Below are positions 31,624 to 38,901 of a stretch of 64,000 nucleotides of DNA, piece after piece. Numbering within the stretch: the first letter of the stretch is position 1; each line of letters begins with the position of its first letter. The stretch is from Actinoallomurus oryzae (lineage in GTDB: Bacteria; Actinomycetota; Actinomycetes; Streptosporangiales; Streptosporangiaceae): assembly GCF_039541955.1 (NCBI RefSeq), contig NZ_BAABHF010000043.1:1-64000 (forward strand), given 5' to 3'. Below the pieces are notes generated by a model. It was given only the letters and a program-made list of their open reading frames with translations, had not been told where the DNA came from and ran no database searches. A program made the translations under genes and the position numbers.

Positions 31624-32571
31624 CTACGCCCAGAGCTGGCCTTCCAGGCGTTTCTCCGCCTCGTCCAGCGTGCCGTCGTACGCACCCGTGGACAGGTACT
31701 TCCAGCCGGCGTCGGCGACCACGAAGGCGATGTCCGCGCGCTCTCCCGCCTTGACCGCCTTGGCCGCCATGCCCAGCGCCGCGTGGAGCGCGCAGCCCGT
31801 CGAGATGCCCGCGAAGATGCCCTCCGCCGCCAGCAGCTCGCGCGTGCGCCGCAGGGCGTCCTCCGACGTCACGGAGTAGCGCGTGGTCAGCACCGACTCG
31901 TCGTACAGCTCCGGCACGAACCCCTCGTCGATGTTGCGCAGGCCGTACACCAGCTCGCCGTAGCGCGGCTCGGCCGCGACGATCGCGACGCCGGGCACCC
32001 GCTCGCGCAGGAACCGGCCCACGCCCATCAGCGTGCCCGTCGTGCCGAGACCGGCGACGAAGTGAGTGATCGTCGGGAGGTCCTCCAGCAGCTCGGGCCC
32101 GGTGGACTCGTAGTGGGACCGCGCGTTCGCCTCGTTGCCGTACTGGTAGAGCATCACCCAGTCGGGGTGCTCGGCGGCGAGCCCCTTGGCGACGCGTACG
32201 GCCTCGTTGGAACCGCCCGCCGCCGGTGAGGGGATGATCTCGGCGCCCCACATCTTCAGCAGCTGGGTGCGCTCGGCGGAGGTGTTCTCCGGCATGACGC
32301 ACACCATGCGGTAGCCGCGTAGGCGGGCGACCATGGCCAGGGAGATGCCGGTGTTGCCGGACGTGGGCTCCAGGATCGTGCAGCCGGGCGTCAGCAGGCC
32401 TTCCTTCTCGGCCTTACTGATCATCCAGTGCGCCGGCCGGTCCTTGATGGAGCCGGTGGGGTTCCGGTCCTCCAGCTTGGCCCACAGGCGTACGTCGGGC
32501 GACGGCGACAGACTCGGCAGGCCGACCAGAGGCGTGTGGCCCAGCGAGTCGAGCAGCGAGTCGTAGCGCAC
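31624..32571 (-). CDS. cysM: Cysteine synthase CysM (CysO-dependent, O-phosphoserine type)
   Basis: 315 residues from GTG 32571. It is a PLP enzyme of the CysM group: the PLP lysine is in PTGSIKDRPA (near 44), the phosphate loop in PTSGNTG and GLGTTGT. The C-terminal DAGWKYLSTGAY and final EGQLWA match the mycobacterial CysM that uses O-phosphoserine and thiocarboxylated CysO; its C-terminal tail covers the active site. One base separates it from the cysO stop, fitting the CysO-dependent route, which is resistant to oxidative stress. Confidence 0.92.
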   Translation of the reverse strand: MRYDSLLDSLGHTPLVGLPSLSPSPDVRLWAKLEDRNPTGSIKDRPAHWMISKAEKEGLLTPGCTILEPTSGNTGISLAMVARLRGYRMVCVMPENTSAERTQLLKMWGAEIIPSPAAGGSNEAVRVAKGLAAEHPDWVMLYQYGNEANARSHYESTGPELLEDLPTITHFVAGLGTTGTLMGVGRFLRERVPGVAIVAAEPRYGELVYGLRNIDEGFVPELYDESVLTTRYSVTSEDALRRTRELLAAEGIFAGISTGCALHAALGMAAKAVKAGERADIAFVVADAGWKYLSTGAYDGTLDEAEKRLEGQLWA

Positions 32572-32572
32572 G

Positions 32573-32845
32573 TCAGCCGCCCGCGACGGCGGGCAGCACG
32601 GTGACGGTGTCACCGTCGGACACCTTGGTCTCCAGCCCGCCCAGGAAGCGCACGTCCTCGTCGTTCAGGTAGACGTTGACGAACCGGCGCAGGCCCTTGT
32701 CGTCGACCAGCCGGTCGCGCAGGCCCGGGTGCCGCCCTTCCAGGTCGGTGAACAGCTCGTCGAGCGTGGACCCACCACCCTCGACGGCCTTCGCGCCGTC
32801 GGTGTAGTTGCGAAGAATCGTCGGGATGCGAACCTCGATCGCCAT
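32573..32845 (-). CDS. cysO: MoaD/ThiS-like sulfur carrier CysO
   Basis: 90 residues from ATG 32845 with AAGGAG nine bases upstream. A ubiquitin-like beta-grasp protein ending in AVAGG; the terminal Gly-Gly is adenylated and converted to a thiocarboxylate that donates sulfur to CysM. The family motif NVYLNDEDVRFLGGLETKV is present. It is flanked by cysM and, beyond a 35-codon ORF, mec, as in mycobacteria, where Mec cleaves the CysO-cysteine adduct. Confidence 0.93.
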   Translation of the reverse strand: MAIEVRIPTILRNYTDGAKAVEGGGSTLDELFTDLEGRHPGLRDRLVDDKGLRRFVNVYLNDEDVRFLGGLETKVSDGDTVTVLPAVAGG

Positions 32846-32933
32846 GGCGATGTGCTCCTTCGTCGTACGGTCCCCGGCAACGCACGCCAACACATGGCAT
32901 CGCCCGGGGATTCCAGGCCTCGGGGGAAATGCC

Positions 32934-33041
32934 TCAGTGACAGTCGTAGACGATCTCGGCCCGGCTGTGGCCGAACAGGAAGTTCTGCACGGGTGCGACG
33001 ACACGCCCGCGTCCGCGGCGCTTCACCATCGTCGTCGTCAT
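32934..33041 (-). CDS. 35-residue basic peptide between mec and cysO
   Basis: ATG 33041 to TGA 32934 encodes a peptide with TTTMVKRRGRGRVVAPVQNF in its first half and GHSRAEIVYDCH at its end. It begins 8 bp after the mec stop and ends 88 bp before cysO on the same strand. TAAACT (33057-33052) is a possible -10 element ten bases upstream. The position within a cysteine operon and the penultimate Cys allow a regulatory leader role, but it could be a real small protein; I do not recognise the family. Confidence 0.55.
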   Translation of the reverse strand: MTTTMVKRRGRGRVVAPVQNFLFGHSRAEIVYDCH

Positions 33042-33049
33042 CACGTTGG

Positions 33050-33481
33050 TCAGTTTACCGAGTCGGATTCGCCGGCCTCCACGACGGAGACCTCCTCCTC
33101 GGTGACCTCGCCGTCGATGATCCGGTACGAGCGGAACTCGGTCTCGTCGGCCTCGCGCGTGGAGACCAGCACGTAGTGGGCGTTCGGCTCGGAGGCGTAG
33201 GAGATGTCGGTGCGGGAGGGGTACGCCTCCGTGGCGGTGTGGGAGTGGTAGATCACGACCGGTTCCTCGTCGCGGTCGTCCATCTCCTTCCACACCTGGA
33301 ACTGCTCCATCGAGTCGAACCGGTAGAAGGTCGGCGAGCGCTCGGCGTTCGCCATCCGGACGAAGCGCGTGGGCCGGTCGGAGCCGATCGGGCCGGCCAC
33401 GACGCCGCACGCCTCGTCGGGGTGGTCGGCACGCGCGTGCGCGATGATCTGGTCAACGATGGCGCGCTCGATCGTCAGCAT
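33050..33481 (-). CDS. mec: JAMM-type metalloprotease Mec (CysO-cysteine peptidase)
   Basis: 143 residues from ATG 33481. The JAMM zinc motif is complete: Glu in the DEACGVVAG block, then HSHTATEAYPSRTD (HxH-x7-S-x2-D, near residues 75-90). In mycobacteria Mec releases cysteine from the CysO-Cys adduct. It lies in the conserved neighbourhood clpS-DUF2017-mec-cysO-cysM, all on the minus strand. Confidence 0.92.
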   Translation of the reverse strand: MLTIERAIVDQIIAHARADHPDEACGVVAGPIGSDRPTRFVRMANAERSPTFYRFDSMEQFQVWKEMDDRDEEPVVIYHSHTATEAYPSRTDISYASEPNAHYVLVSTREADETEFRSYRIIDGEVTEEEVSVVEAGESDSVN

Positions 33482-33516
33482 GGGCACAGCGTAGCGACGG
33501 CCCCTCGGCGGCCGGA

Positions 33517-34065
33517 TCACCAGAGGGCGCGTACGAGGCTCTCCTGGAGGTAGGTCAGCCAGTCGTACGCGGCGTACCCGGCATTGCGCGGATCGTCCCA
33601 GTCGAACGTCCGCATCTGGTCAAGCGTCTCCTCGGTGATGTCGAGGCGTACGCCGAGCGCCAGGCGAAGATCGTTGAGGGCCCGCAGCCACGCCTGCGCC
33701 TCGTCGGGGTCGAGGACGACCTCGCCGCCCTCGCCGAGCGTCGCGAGCACCGTCTTGGCCGCGGCGCGCTTGCCCTCGCGCAGCCCGGCCTCGGTGTAGC
33801 GCCGGAACTCGGCGGAGGCGTTCTGGTCCTCGCGGTAGGCGTCCGGGAAGAGCCGGGCCAGCACCGGATCGTCGGAGACGGCGGTGTTCTCCGACAACTG
33901 CAGGTCGGGCATGCCGACGTCGGCCCCGGACCCGGACTCCGGCTCGTCGCCCTCGCCGAGAAGGTCGAGCAGCTGGCCCATGAGCAGGCGCACGACGGCG
34001 GCCTCCTCCGATCCGATGCGCAGGCGCACACGTCCGCCGCGGGCGCTGGTGAAGCCGCCGTTCAT
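33517..34065 (-). CDS. DUF2017-family protein
   Basis: 182 residues from ATG 34065, which overlaps the clpS stop (ATGA). The family lies next to clpS throughout actinobacteria, but its biochemical role is unknown; the link suggests a function with ClpS/ClpCP. Visible features are EEAAVVRLLMGQLLDLLGEG near the N-terminus, an acidic middle with DDPVLARLFPDAYRED, and the conserved C-terminal WLRALNDLRLALGVRLDI. Confidence 0.88.
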   Translation of the reverse strand: MNGGFTSARGGRVRLRIGSEEAAVVRLLMGQLLDLLGEGDEPESGSGADVGMPDLQLSENTAVSDDPVLARLFPDAYREDQNASAEFRRYTEAGLREGKRAAAKTVLATLGEGGEVVLDPDEAQAWLRALNDLRLALGVRLDITEETLDQMRTFDWDDPRNAGYAAYDWLTYLQESLVRALW

Positions 34066-34355
34066 CAGATGTCCTGCTTGACGGTCGCCCACAGCCCGTA
34101 GGAGTGCAGGATCTCGCAGTCGCGCTCCATCTCCTCGCGGGTGCCGCTCGAGACGACCGCGCGTCCCTTGTGGTGCACGTCGAGCATGAGCTTCTCGGCC
34201 TTCCGCTTGGAGTAGCCGAACACGGCCTGGAACACGTAGGTCACGTAGGACATGAGGTTGATGGGATCGTTCCACACGATCGCCACCCACGGACGGTCCG
34301 GTCGCACGTCATCGGCGGCGTCCGGTCGATCGAGCTCGACGGGAGCCGTGGTCAC
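34065..34355 (-). CDS. clpS: ATP-dependent Clp protease adaptor ClpS
   Basis: 96 residues. It delivers N-degron substrates to ClpC/ClpA. Core motifs are VWNDPINLMSYVTYVFQAVFG (shown as VWNDPINLM and YVTYVF) with the Asn-Asp pair that binds the N-terminal residue, and the HHKGRAVV segment. The N-terminal 20 residues are a flexible acidic tail that engages the unfoldase. It is the first gene of the minus-strand block and is divergent from pncB. Confidence 0.94.
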   Translation of the reverse strand: MTTAPVELDRPDAADDVRPDRPWVAIVWNDPINLMSYVTYVFQAVFGYSKRKAEKLMLDVHHKGRAVVSSGTREEMERDCEILHSYGLWATVKQDI

Positions 34356-34408
34356 TTTGGTGCCTCCTTAACGGGAGCTCCCCTCAATCATCGTGCACAC
34401 CTTCACCG

Positions 34409-34414
34409 TAATCT
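34409..34414 (+). promoter_or_regulatory. -10 element of a leaderless pncB transcript
   Basis: TAATCT lies seven bases before the pncB GTG, where transcription would start on or beside the start codon. No clear -35 is seen and there is no ribosome-binding site, which supports a leaderless mRNA. Confidence 0.5.
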
Positions 34415-34421
34415 GCCATTC

Positions 34422-35720
34422 GTGGATCTTTCGACGACGGCTCTGCTGACCGACCGCTACGAACTCACCATGCTGCGCGGTGCGCTCGCCGGCGGCACCG
34501 CGGCACGCCGGGCGGTGTTCGAAGTTTTCGCGCGCCACCTGCCGGCCGGCCGGCGCTACGGCGTCGTGGCCGGGATCGGCCGCTTCCTGGACGCCCTGGA
34601 GGCCTTCCGGTTCGACGGGCCCGCGCTGGACTTCCTCACCTCCCAGGGCATCGTGGACGAGCCGACGGCCGCGTGGCTGTCCTCCTACCGGTTCTCCGGG
34701 AACATCTGGGGTTACTCCGAGGGCGACCTGTACTTCCCCGGGTCGCCGATCCTCGTCGTCGAGGCGGACTTCGCCGAGGCGGTCATCCTCGAGACGCTCG
34801 CGCTGTCGATCCTCAACCACGACGCCGCGATCGCCTCGGCCGCCTCCCGCATGGTGCACGCCGCGGGCGGCCGGCCCATCATCGAGATGGGCTCCCGCCG
34901 TACGCACGAGATGGCCGGCGTCGCCTCGGCGCGTGCCGCCTACCTCGCCGGGTTCACCTCGACCTCGAACCTGGAGGCCGGCCGGTCCTACGGCGTGCCG
35001 ACGGCCGGCACCAGCGCCCACGCGTTCACCCTCCTGCACGACAACGAACGGCACGCCTTCCGCGCCCAGCTCGACGCGCTCGGCCGCGACACCACCCTGC
35101 TGGTCGACACGTACGACGTGGCCCGAGCGGTCGCCGTGGCGGTCGACCTGGCCGGGCCGGAGCTGGGCGCCGTACGGCTCGACAGCGGCGACCTGGCCGA
35201 GACCGCGCACGAGGTGCGCGCCCAGCTCGACTCCCTGGGCGCCTCGAAGACCCGGATCATCGTGACCGGCGACCTGGACGAGTACGCGATCGCGGGCCTG
35301 TCCGCCGCGCCCGTCGACGGGTACGGGGTCGGGACGTCGCTGGTGACGGGCTCGGGCGCGCCGACGGCGGCCCTGGTGTACAAGCTGGTGGCACGGGCGG
35401 AGTCCGACGAGGGCCCGCTGCGTCCGGTGGCCAAGCGCTCGGTCGGCAAGCCGAGCCGGGGCGGCCGCAAGTGGGCGGTCCGCCACATCGGCGACGACGG
35501 GAAGGCCATCGCGGAGATGGTCGCGACCGCCGAACCCGCGCCGGGCCCGTACGACCGGCCGCTGCTGACCGAGCTCGTACGGGACGGGGAGATCGTCGGC
35601 CGCGAGCCCCTGGCCGAAGCCCGCGCCCGCCACGAACGCGCCCTGTCCGAACTCCCACCCCGCGCCTTCCAGCTCTCCCGCGGCGACCCGGCCATCCCCA
35701 CGGAGTTCCGCGATGCCTGA
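34422..35720 (+). CDS. pncB: Nicotinate phosphoribosyltransferase
   Basis: 432 residues from GTG 34422. It converts nicotinate and PRPP to nicotinate mononucleotide in NAD salvage. Motifs are TDRYELTML at the N-terminus, FEVFARHLPAGRRYGV, the catalytic-loop region EMGSRRTHEMAG, DTYDVARAV and RLDSGDLAE. The pncB-clpS divergence is conserved in actinobacteria. A nicotinamidase gene follows on the same strand, completing the nicotinamide-to-NaMN route. Confidence 0.93.
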   Translation: MDLSTTALLTDRYELTMLRGALAGGTAARRAVFEVFARHLPAGRRYGVVAGIGRFLDALEAFRFDGPALDFLTSQGIVDEPTAAWLSSYRFSGNIWGYSEGDLYFPGSPILVVEADFAEAVILETLALSILNHDAAIASAASRMVHAAGGRPIIEMGSRRTHEMAGVASARAAYLAGFTSTSNLEAGRSYGVPTAGTSAHAFTLLHDNERHAFRAQLDALGRDTTLLVDTYDVARAVAVAVDLAGPELGAVRLDSGDLAETAHEVRAQLDSLGASKTRIIVTGDLDEYAIAGLSAAPVDGYGVGTSLVTGSGAPTAALVYKLVARAESDEGPLRPVAKRSVGKPSRGGRKWAVRHIGDDGKAIAEMVATAEPAPGPYDRPLLTELVRDGEIVGREPLAEARARHERALSELPPRAFQLSRGDPAIPTEFRDA

Positions 35721-35857
35721 CGGACGCCGCAGCGGATCTGGAACCCGGCCGCGGCGAGGTCGCGCGGGTCGCGCAAAGCTCGGCGGACGTTCGCTGATGT
35801 TCCGGCCCGCTGCCGGGGTAGCTTTCCCCGTGGGGGATCACTCTGGGGAGGGCAGTC

Positions 35858-36436
35858 ATGAGTCGAGCGTTGATCATCGTTGATGTGCAGAACGACTTCT
35901 GCGAGGGGGGTTCGCTGGCCGTCGCGGGCGGCGCGGACGTGGCCGCGGCGATCTCCTCGTTCGTCTCCGCGCACCGCGGCGAGTACGACCACGTCGTCGC
36001 GACCCGGGACTTCCATCTCGATCCCGGCGATCACTTCGACGAGCACCCGGACTACGCCGACTCCTGGCCGCCGCACTGCGTGATCGGCACGCCCGGGGCC
36101 GACTTTCACCCGAACCTTGACCTGGCGCCGATCGAGGCCGTGTTCAGCAAGGGGGAGCACGAGGCGGCCTACAGCGGCTTCGAGGGCGTCGCCGACGACG
36201 GCACGCCGCTCGCCGAGTGGCTGCGCAAGCATGAGGTCGACAGCGTCGACGTCGTCGGGATCGCCACCGACCACTGCGTACGGGCGACCGCGCTGGACGC
36301 CCGGGGCGCGGGGCTGTCCACCCGTGTGCTGCTCAGAATGACCGCCGGTGTGGCCCTGCCGACCACCGAGCGCGCGCTGCAGGAGATGAGCGACGCCGGG
36401 GTCCGGCTCACCGGAGAGCCGGTCATCGCACGCTGA
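35858..36436 (+). CDS. pncA: Nicotinamidase (isochorismatase family)
   Basis: 192 residues behind GGGAGGG. It deamidates nicotinamide to nicotinate. The triad is Asp9 (IIVDVQNDF), Lys in VFSKGEHEAAYSGF near 99, and Cys in ATDHCVRATALDA near 138; metal ligands are in RDFHLDPGDHF. YSGFEG is typical of PncA rather than other isochorismatases. It works with pncB just upstream. A leading AT-poor spacer of 137 bp may hold its own promoter. Confidence 0.92.
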   Translation: MSRALIIVDVQNDFCEGGSLAVAGGADVAAAISSFVSAHRGEYDHVVATRDFHLDPGDHFDEHPDYADSWPPHCVIGTPGADFHPNLDLAPIEAVFSKGEHEAAYSGFEGVADDGTPLAEWLRKHEVDSVDVVGIATDHCVRATALDARGAGLSTRVLLRMTAGVALPTTERALQEMSDAGVRLTGEPVIAR

Positions 36437-36464
36437 TCACTTGCCGCCCGATACGTTGCGATCC

Positions 36465-36971
36465 ATGTCTAATCCGATTTTGCTGCTGATGGGCGTTTCC
36501 GGCAGCGGAAAGACCACGATCGGCGCGCTGCTGGCCGGCCGCCTCGGCTGGACCTACGCCGAGGCCGACGACTTTCACCCGCGGGCGAACGTCGAGAAGA
36601 TGCACGCCGGGATTCCGCTGAACGACGACGACCGCCGGCCCTGGTTGCAGGCCACCGCGAAGTGGATGAGGGAGCAGACCGCGCCCGCCGTCGTGACCTC
36701 CTCCGCCCTCAAGCGCAAGTACCGCGACGTGCTGCGGGAGGGCCGGCCGGACCTGCGCCTGATCTATCTCGAAGGCAGCAAGAACCTGATCGGAGAACGC
36801 CTGGCCGCCCGGCACGGGCACTTCTTCCCCAAGGAGCTGCTGGACAGCCAGTTCGCCGACCTCGAAGCCCCGGGCCCCGATGAGGACCCGGTCGTCGTGT
36901 CCATCGACGGCCCGCCGGACCAGGTCGTCCAGCGGATCATCGACCGCACGGGGCTGGTTCCGCGCGCCTGA
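36465..36971 (+). CDS. gntK: Gluconokinase
   Basis: 168 residues from ATG 36465. P-loop MGVSGSGKTT (residues 9-18) and the family block EADDFHPRANVEKMHAGIPLNDDDR identify gluconokinase, which phosphorylates gluconate to 6-phosphogluconate. SSALKRKYRDVLR is the conserved lid region. TACGTT seven bases upstream of the ATG and lack of a ribosome-binding site suggest a leaderless transcript. No gluconate permease is adjacent. Confidence 0.92.
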   Translation: MSNPILLLMGVSGSGKTTIGALLAGRLGWTYAEADDFHPRANVEKMHAGIPLNDDDRRPWLQATAKWMREQTAPAVVTSSALKRKYRDVLREGRPDLRLIYLEGSKNLIGERLAARHGHFFPKELLDSQFADLEAPGPDEDPVVVSIDGPPDQVVQRIIDRTGLVPRA

Positions 36972-36997
36972 CCTCGGTGGTGCCGTACGTCACGGCC

Positions 36998-38410
36998 TCA
37001 CAGGCCGTACTCCTCCAGCAGGCGGAGCCAGATCTCGCTCACCGTCGGGAACGCTGGAACGGCGTGCCACAGCCGGTCGAGGGGGACCTCCCCGACGACC
37101 GCGATCGTCGCGCTGTGCAGGAGGTCGACCACTCCCGGACCGGCGAACGTGACCCCGACGAGCACCCGCCGGTCCTCGTCGACGACCATCTTCGCCCGGC
37201 CGGTGTAGTGCTCGCCCCGCAGGTACGCGCCCGTGACCTCGCCCATGTCGTACTCGACGGCCCGTACGTTGAAGCCGTCGGCGCGTGCCTGCGACTCCGT
37301 CCGCCCGACCGCGCAGATCTGCGGGTCGGTGAAGATCACCTGCGGCGCGCCCTGGTCGTCCGCGGTGTCGCGGAGGTCCGGCCGGTCGTCGGGGGTGCCG
37401 GTGGCGCGGGCGACGATCACGTCGCCGCACACCCGTGCCTGGTACTTGCCCATGTGGGTGAGCAGGTTGCGCCCGTTGACGTCACCGACGGCGTACAGCC
37501 ACGGCACCCCGGTCGCCCGCATGTCGGCGTCCACCTCGATCGGACGGTCCGCCGGCAGGCCGACCGTGTCCAGGCCGAGCTCGCGTACGGCCGGCCGCCG
37601 CCCGGTGGCGACGAGGATCTCGTCGGCCTCGACCGTCGCGCCGTCGTCGGTGCGGACGGTCACCGGGCCGTCCGGCACCGGCCGCCGGACCTCGGTGGTC
37701 GAACGGCCGAAGCGCACGTCGATCCCCGACTCCTGGAGCGAGGCCGCCAGCAGTCCGCCGGCGAACGGTTCGGTACGGGTCAGCAGCCGGTCACCGCGTA
37801 CGAGCACGGTCGTCTCGTGAGCGCCGAGCGAGTGCAGGGCCTGGGACATCTCGCAGCCGACCGGCCCGCCTCCGATCACCACCAGCCGCTTCGGCACCTG
37901 CTGGACGCTGGTCGCCTCGCGGTTCGTCCACGGACGCGCCTCCAGCAGGCCGGGCACGCCCGGGACCAGCGGATCGCTGCCGGTCGCGATCACCACGGCG
38001 TGCCGCGCCCGCAGTGAACGGATGCCGTCCGGCGCGGTCACCTCGACGTGCAGCGGCCCGGCCAGCCGCCCCCGGCCCCGGACGAACGTCGCCGGCAGCC
38101 CCTCGATCCAGCTCACCTGGCCGCGATCGTCGAGGTGCGACACGGTCTTGTCGCGACGTGCCAGCACCGCGGGGGCGTCGATCGGCCCGCGCAGCTCCAG
38201 CCCCGGCATCCGGCCCACGTCGGCCGCCAGCTCCACGGGCCGCAGCAGGGCCTTGCTCGGAACGCAGGCGTAGTACGCGCACTCACCGCCCGCCAGGCGT
38301 TCTTCGACGACCGCCGCCGTCAGCCCGCCCCGCACGACACGTCCGGCGACGTTCTCCCCCACCGGCCCCGCACCGATCACCACCACGTCGAAGACGTCCT
38401 CGCCCGCCAT
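36998..38410 (-). CDS. FAD-dependent pyridine nucleotide-disulfide oxidoreductase
   Basis: 470 residues. The N-terminal FAD site is VVVIGAGPVGENVA. The redox-active disulfide lies in GGECAYYACVPSK, which keeps the CxxxxC spacing but has Ala where most relatives have Gly. The NAD(P) domain has VIGGGPVGCEMSQAL near residue 175. The C-terminal HAVPAFPTVSEIWLRL contains the His-Glu pair of the active-site base. The family spans lipoamide dehydrogenase, mercuric reductase and mycothione reductase; the exact substrate is not clear. There is no operon partner. Confidence 0.85.
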   Translation of the reverse strand: MAGEDVFDVVVIGAGPVGENVAGRVVRGGLTAAVVEERLAGGECAYYACVPSKALLRPVELAADVGRMPGLELRGPIDAPAVLARRDKTVSHLDDRGQVSWIEGLPATFVRGRGRLAGPLHVEVTAPDGIRSLRARHAVVIATGSDPLVPGVPGLLEARPWTNREATSVQQVPKRLVVIGGGPVGCEMSQALHSLGAHETTVLVRGDRLLTRTEPFAGGLLAASLQESGIDVRFGRSTTEVRRPVPDGPVTVRTDDGATVEADEILVATGRRPAVRELGLDTVGLPADRPIEVDADMRATGVPWLYAVGDVNGRNLLTHMGKYQARVCGDVIVARATGTPDDRPDLRDTADDQGAPQVIFTDPQICAVGRTESQARADGFNVRAVEYDMGEVTGAYLRGEHYTGRAKMVVDEDRRVLVGVTFAGPGVVDLLHSATIAVVGEVPLDRLWHAVPAFPTVSEIWLRLLEEYGL

Positions 38411-38549
38411 CGCATCCCCCGGAGTCGTCCCAGGTCACCTTCTGTGACCGGGCACACACTTCAGTGTTTCCCGCCTGGCCGGGCGGGATGCGGCCGACTC
38501 CCGCCCGTCGATCCCCGCGTCGCTCCGCGAGGTGAGCGCCCGCGCCCAC

Positions 38550-38858
38550 CTATCGGACGTGGTGCGCCATGATGACGAGGTCCATGAGAGCGCCGTCGGC
38601 CTCGGTGACCGCCCCGGTCAGCGTCTCGGTGACGGTGAAGCCCTCGGCCTCGTACAGCGCGCGGGCGCGGTGGTTGTGCGCCTTCACGTCCAGCCAGACG
38701 CTTCGCGCGCGGTGATGCCCGTAGGCGCGTGCGAGAACGCTCGTCAGCAGCGAGCGGCCCAGGCCCGTACGCCGATGTGCCGGGGAGATCACCATCCTGC
38801 GCAGTTCGACCCGCCAGGCCCCGCCGTCTTCCAGACAGGTCCCAGAGCCTGTCCTCAA
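38550..38858 (-). pseudogene. N-terminally truncated GNAT acetyltransferase
   Basis: The readable frame gives at most 102 residues from TTG 38858; a TAG lies seven codons further upstream. The acetyl-CoA site is intact (LRRMVISPAHRRTGLGRSLL), as is the C-terminal ARALYEAEGF block, but the first 50-60 residues of a normal GNAT are missing. The break coincides with a repeat-rich scar at 38834-38900, which suggests loss of the 5' end by an insertion or deletion. A short functional protein cannot be excluded. Confidence 0.6.
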
Positions 38859-38900
38859 AGCCCCGCTGTTCTACTGCGCGGCGCGGACTTTGAGACGGAC
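38834..38900. repeat. Inverted-repeat scar, possible insertion-sequence or MITE remnant
   Basis: ACAGG (38835-38839) pairs with CCTGT (38848-38852), and GTCC-TCAAAG-CCCCGC (38851-38866) pairs imperfectly with GCGCGGACTTTGAGACGGAC (38881-38900). GCCTGTC-TCAAA-type ends resemble terminal repeats of IS elements. No transposase is left. It sits at the broken 5' end of the GNAT gene and abuts the helicase stop. Confidence 0.45.
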
Positions 38901-38901
38901 C

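Noticed and set aside
32851..32866. Fourth copy of the 23-codon cassette before cysO
   Set aside because: Only ACGACGAAGGAGC matches; the upstream ERSE-coding part and the ATGA junctions are missing, so it is an ordinary ribosome-binding site.
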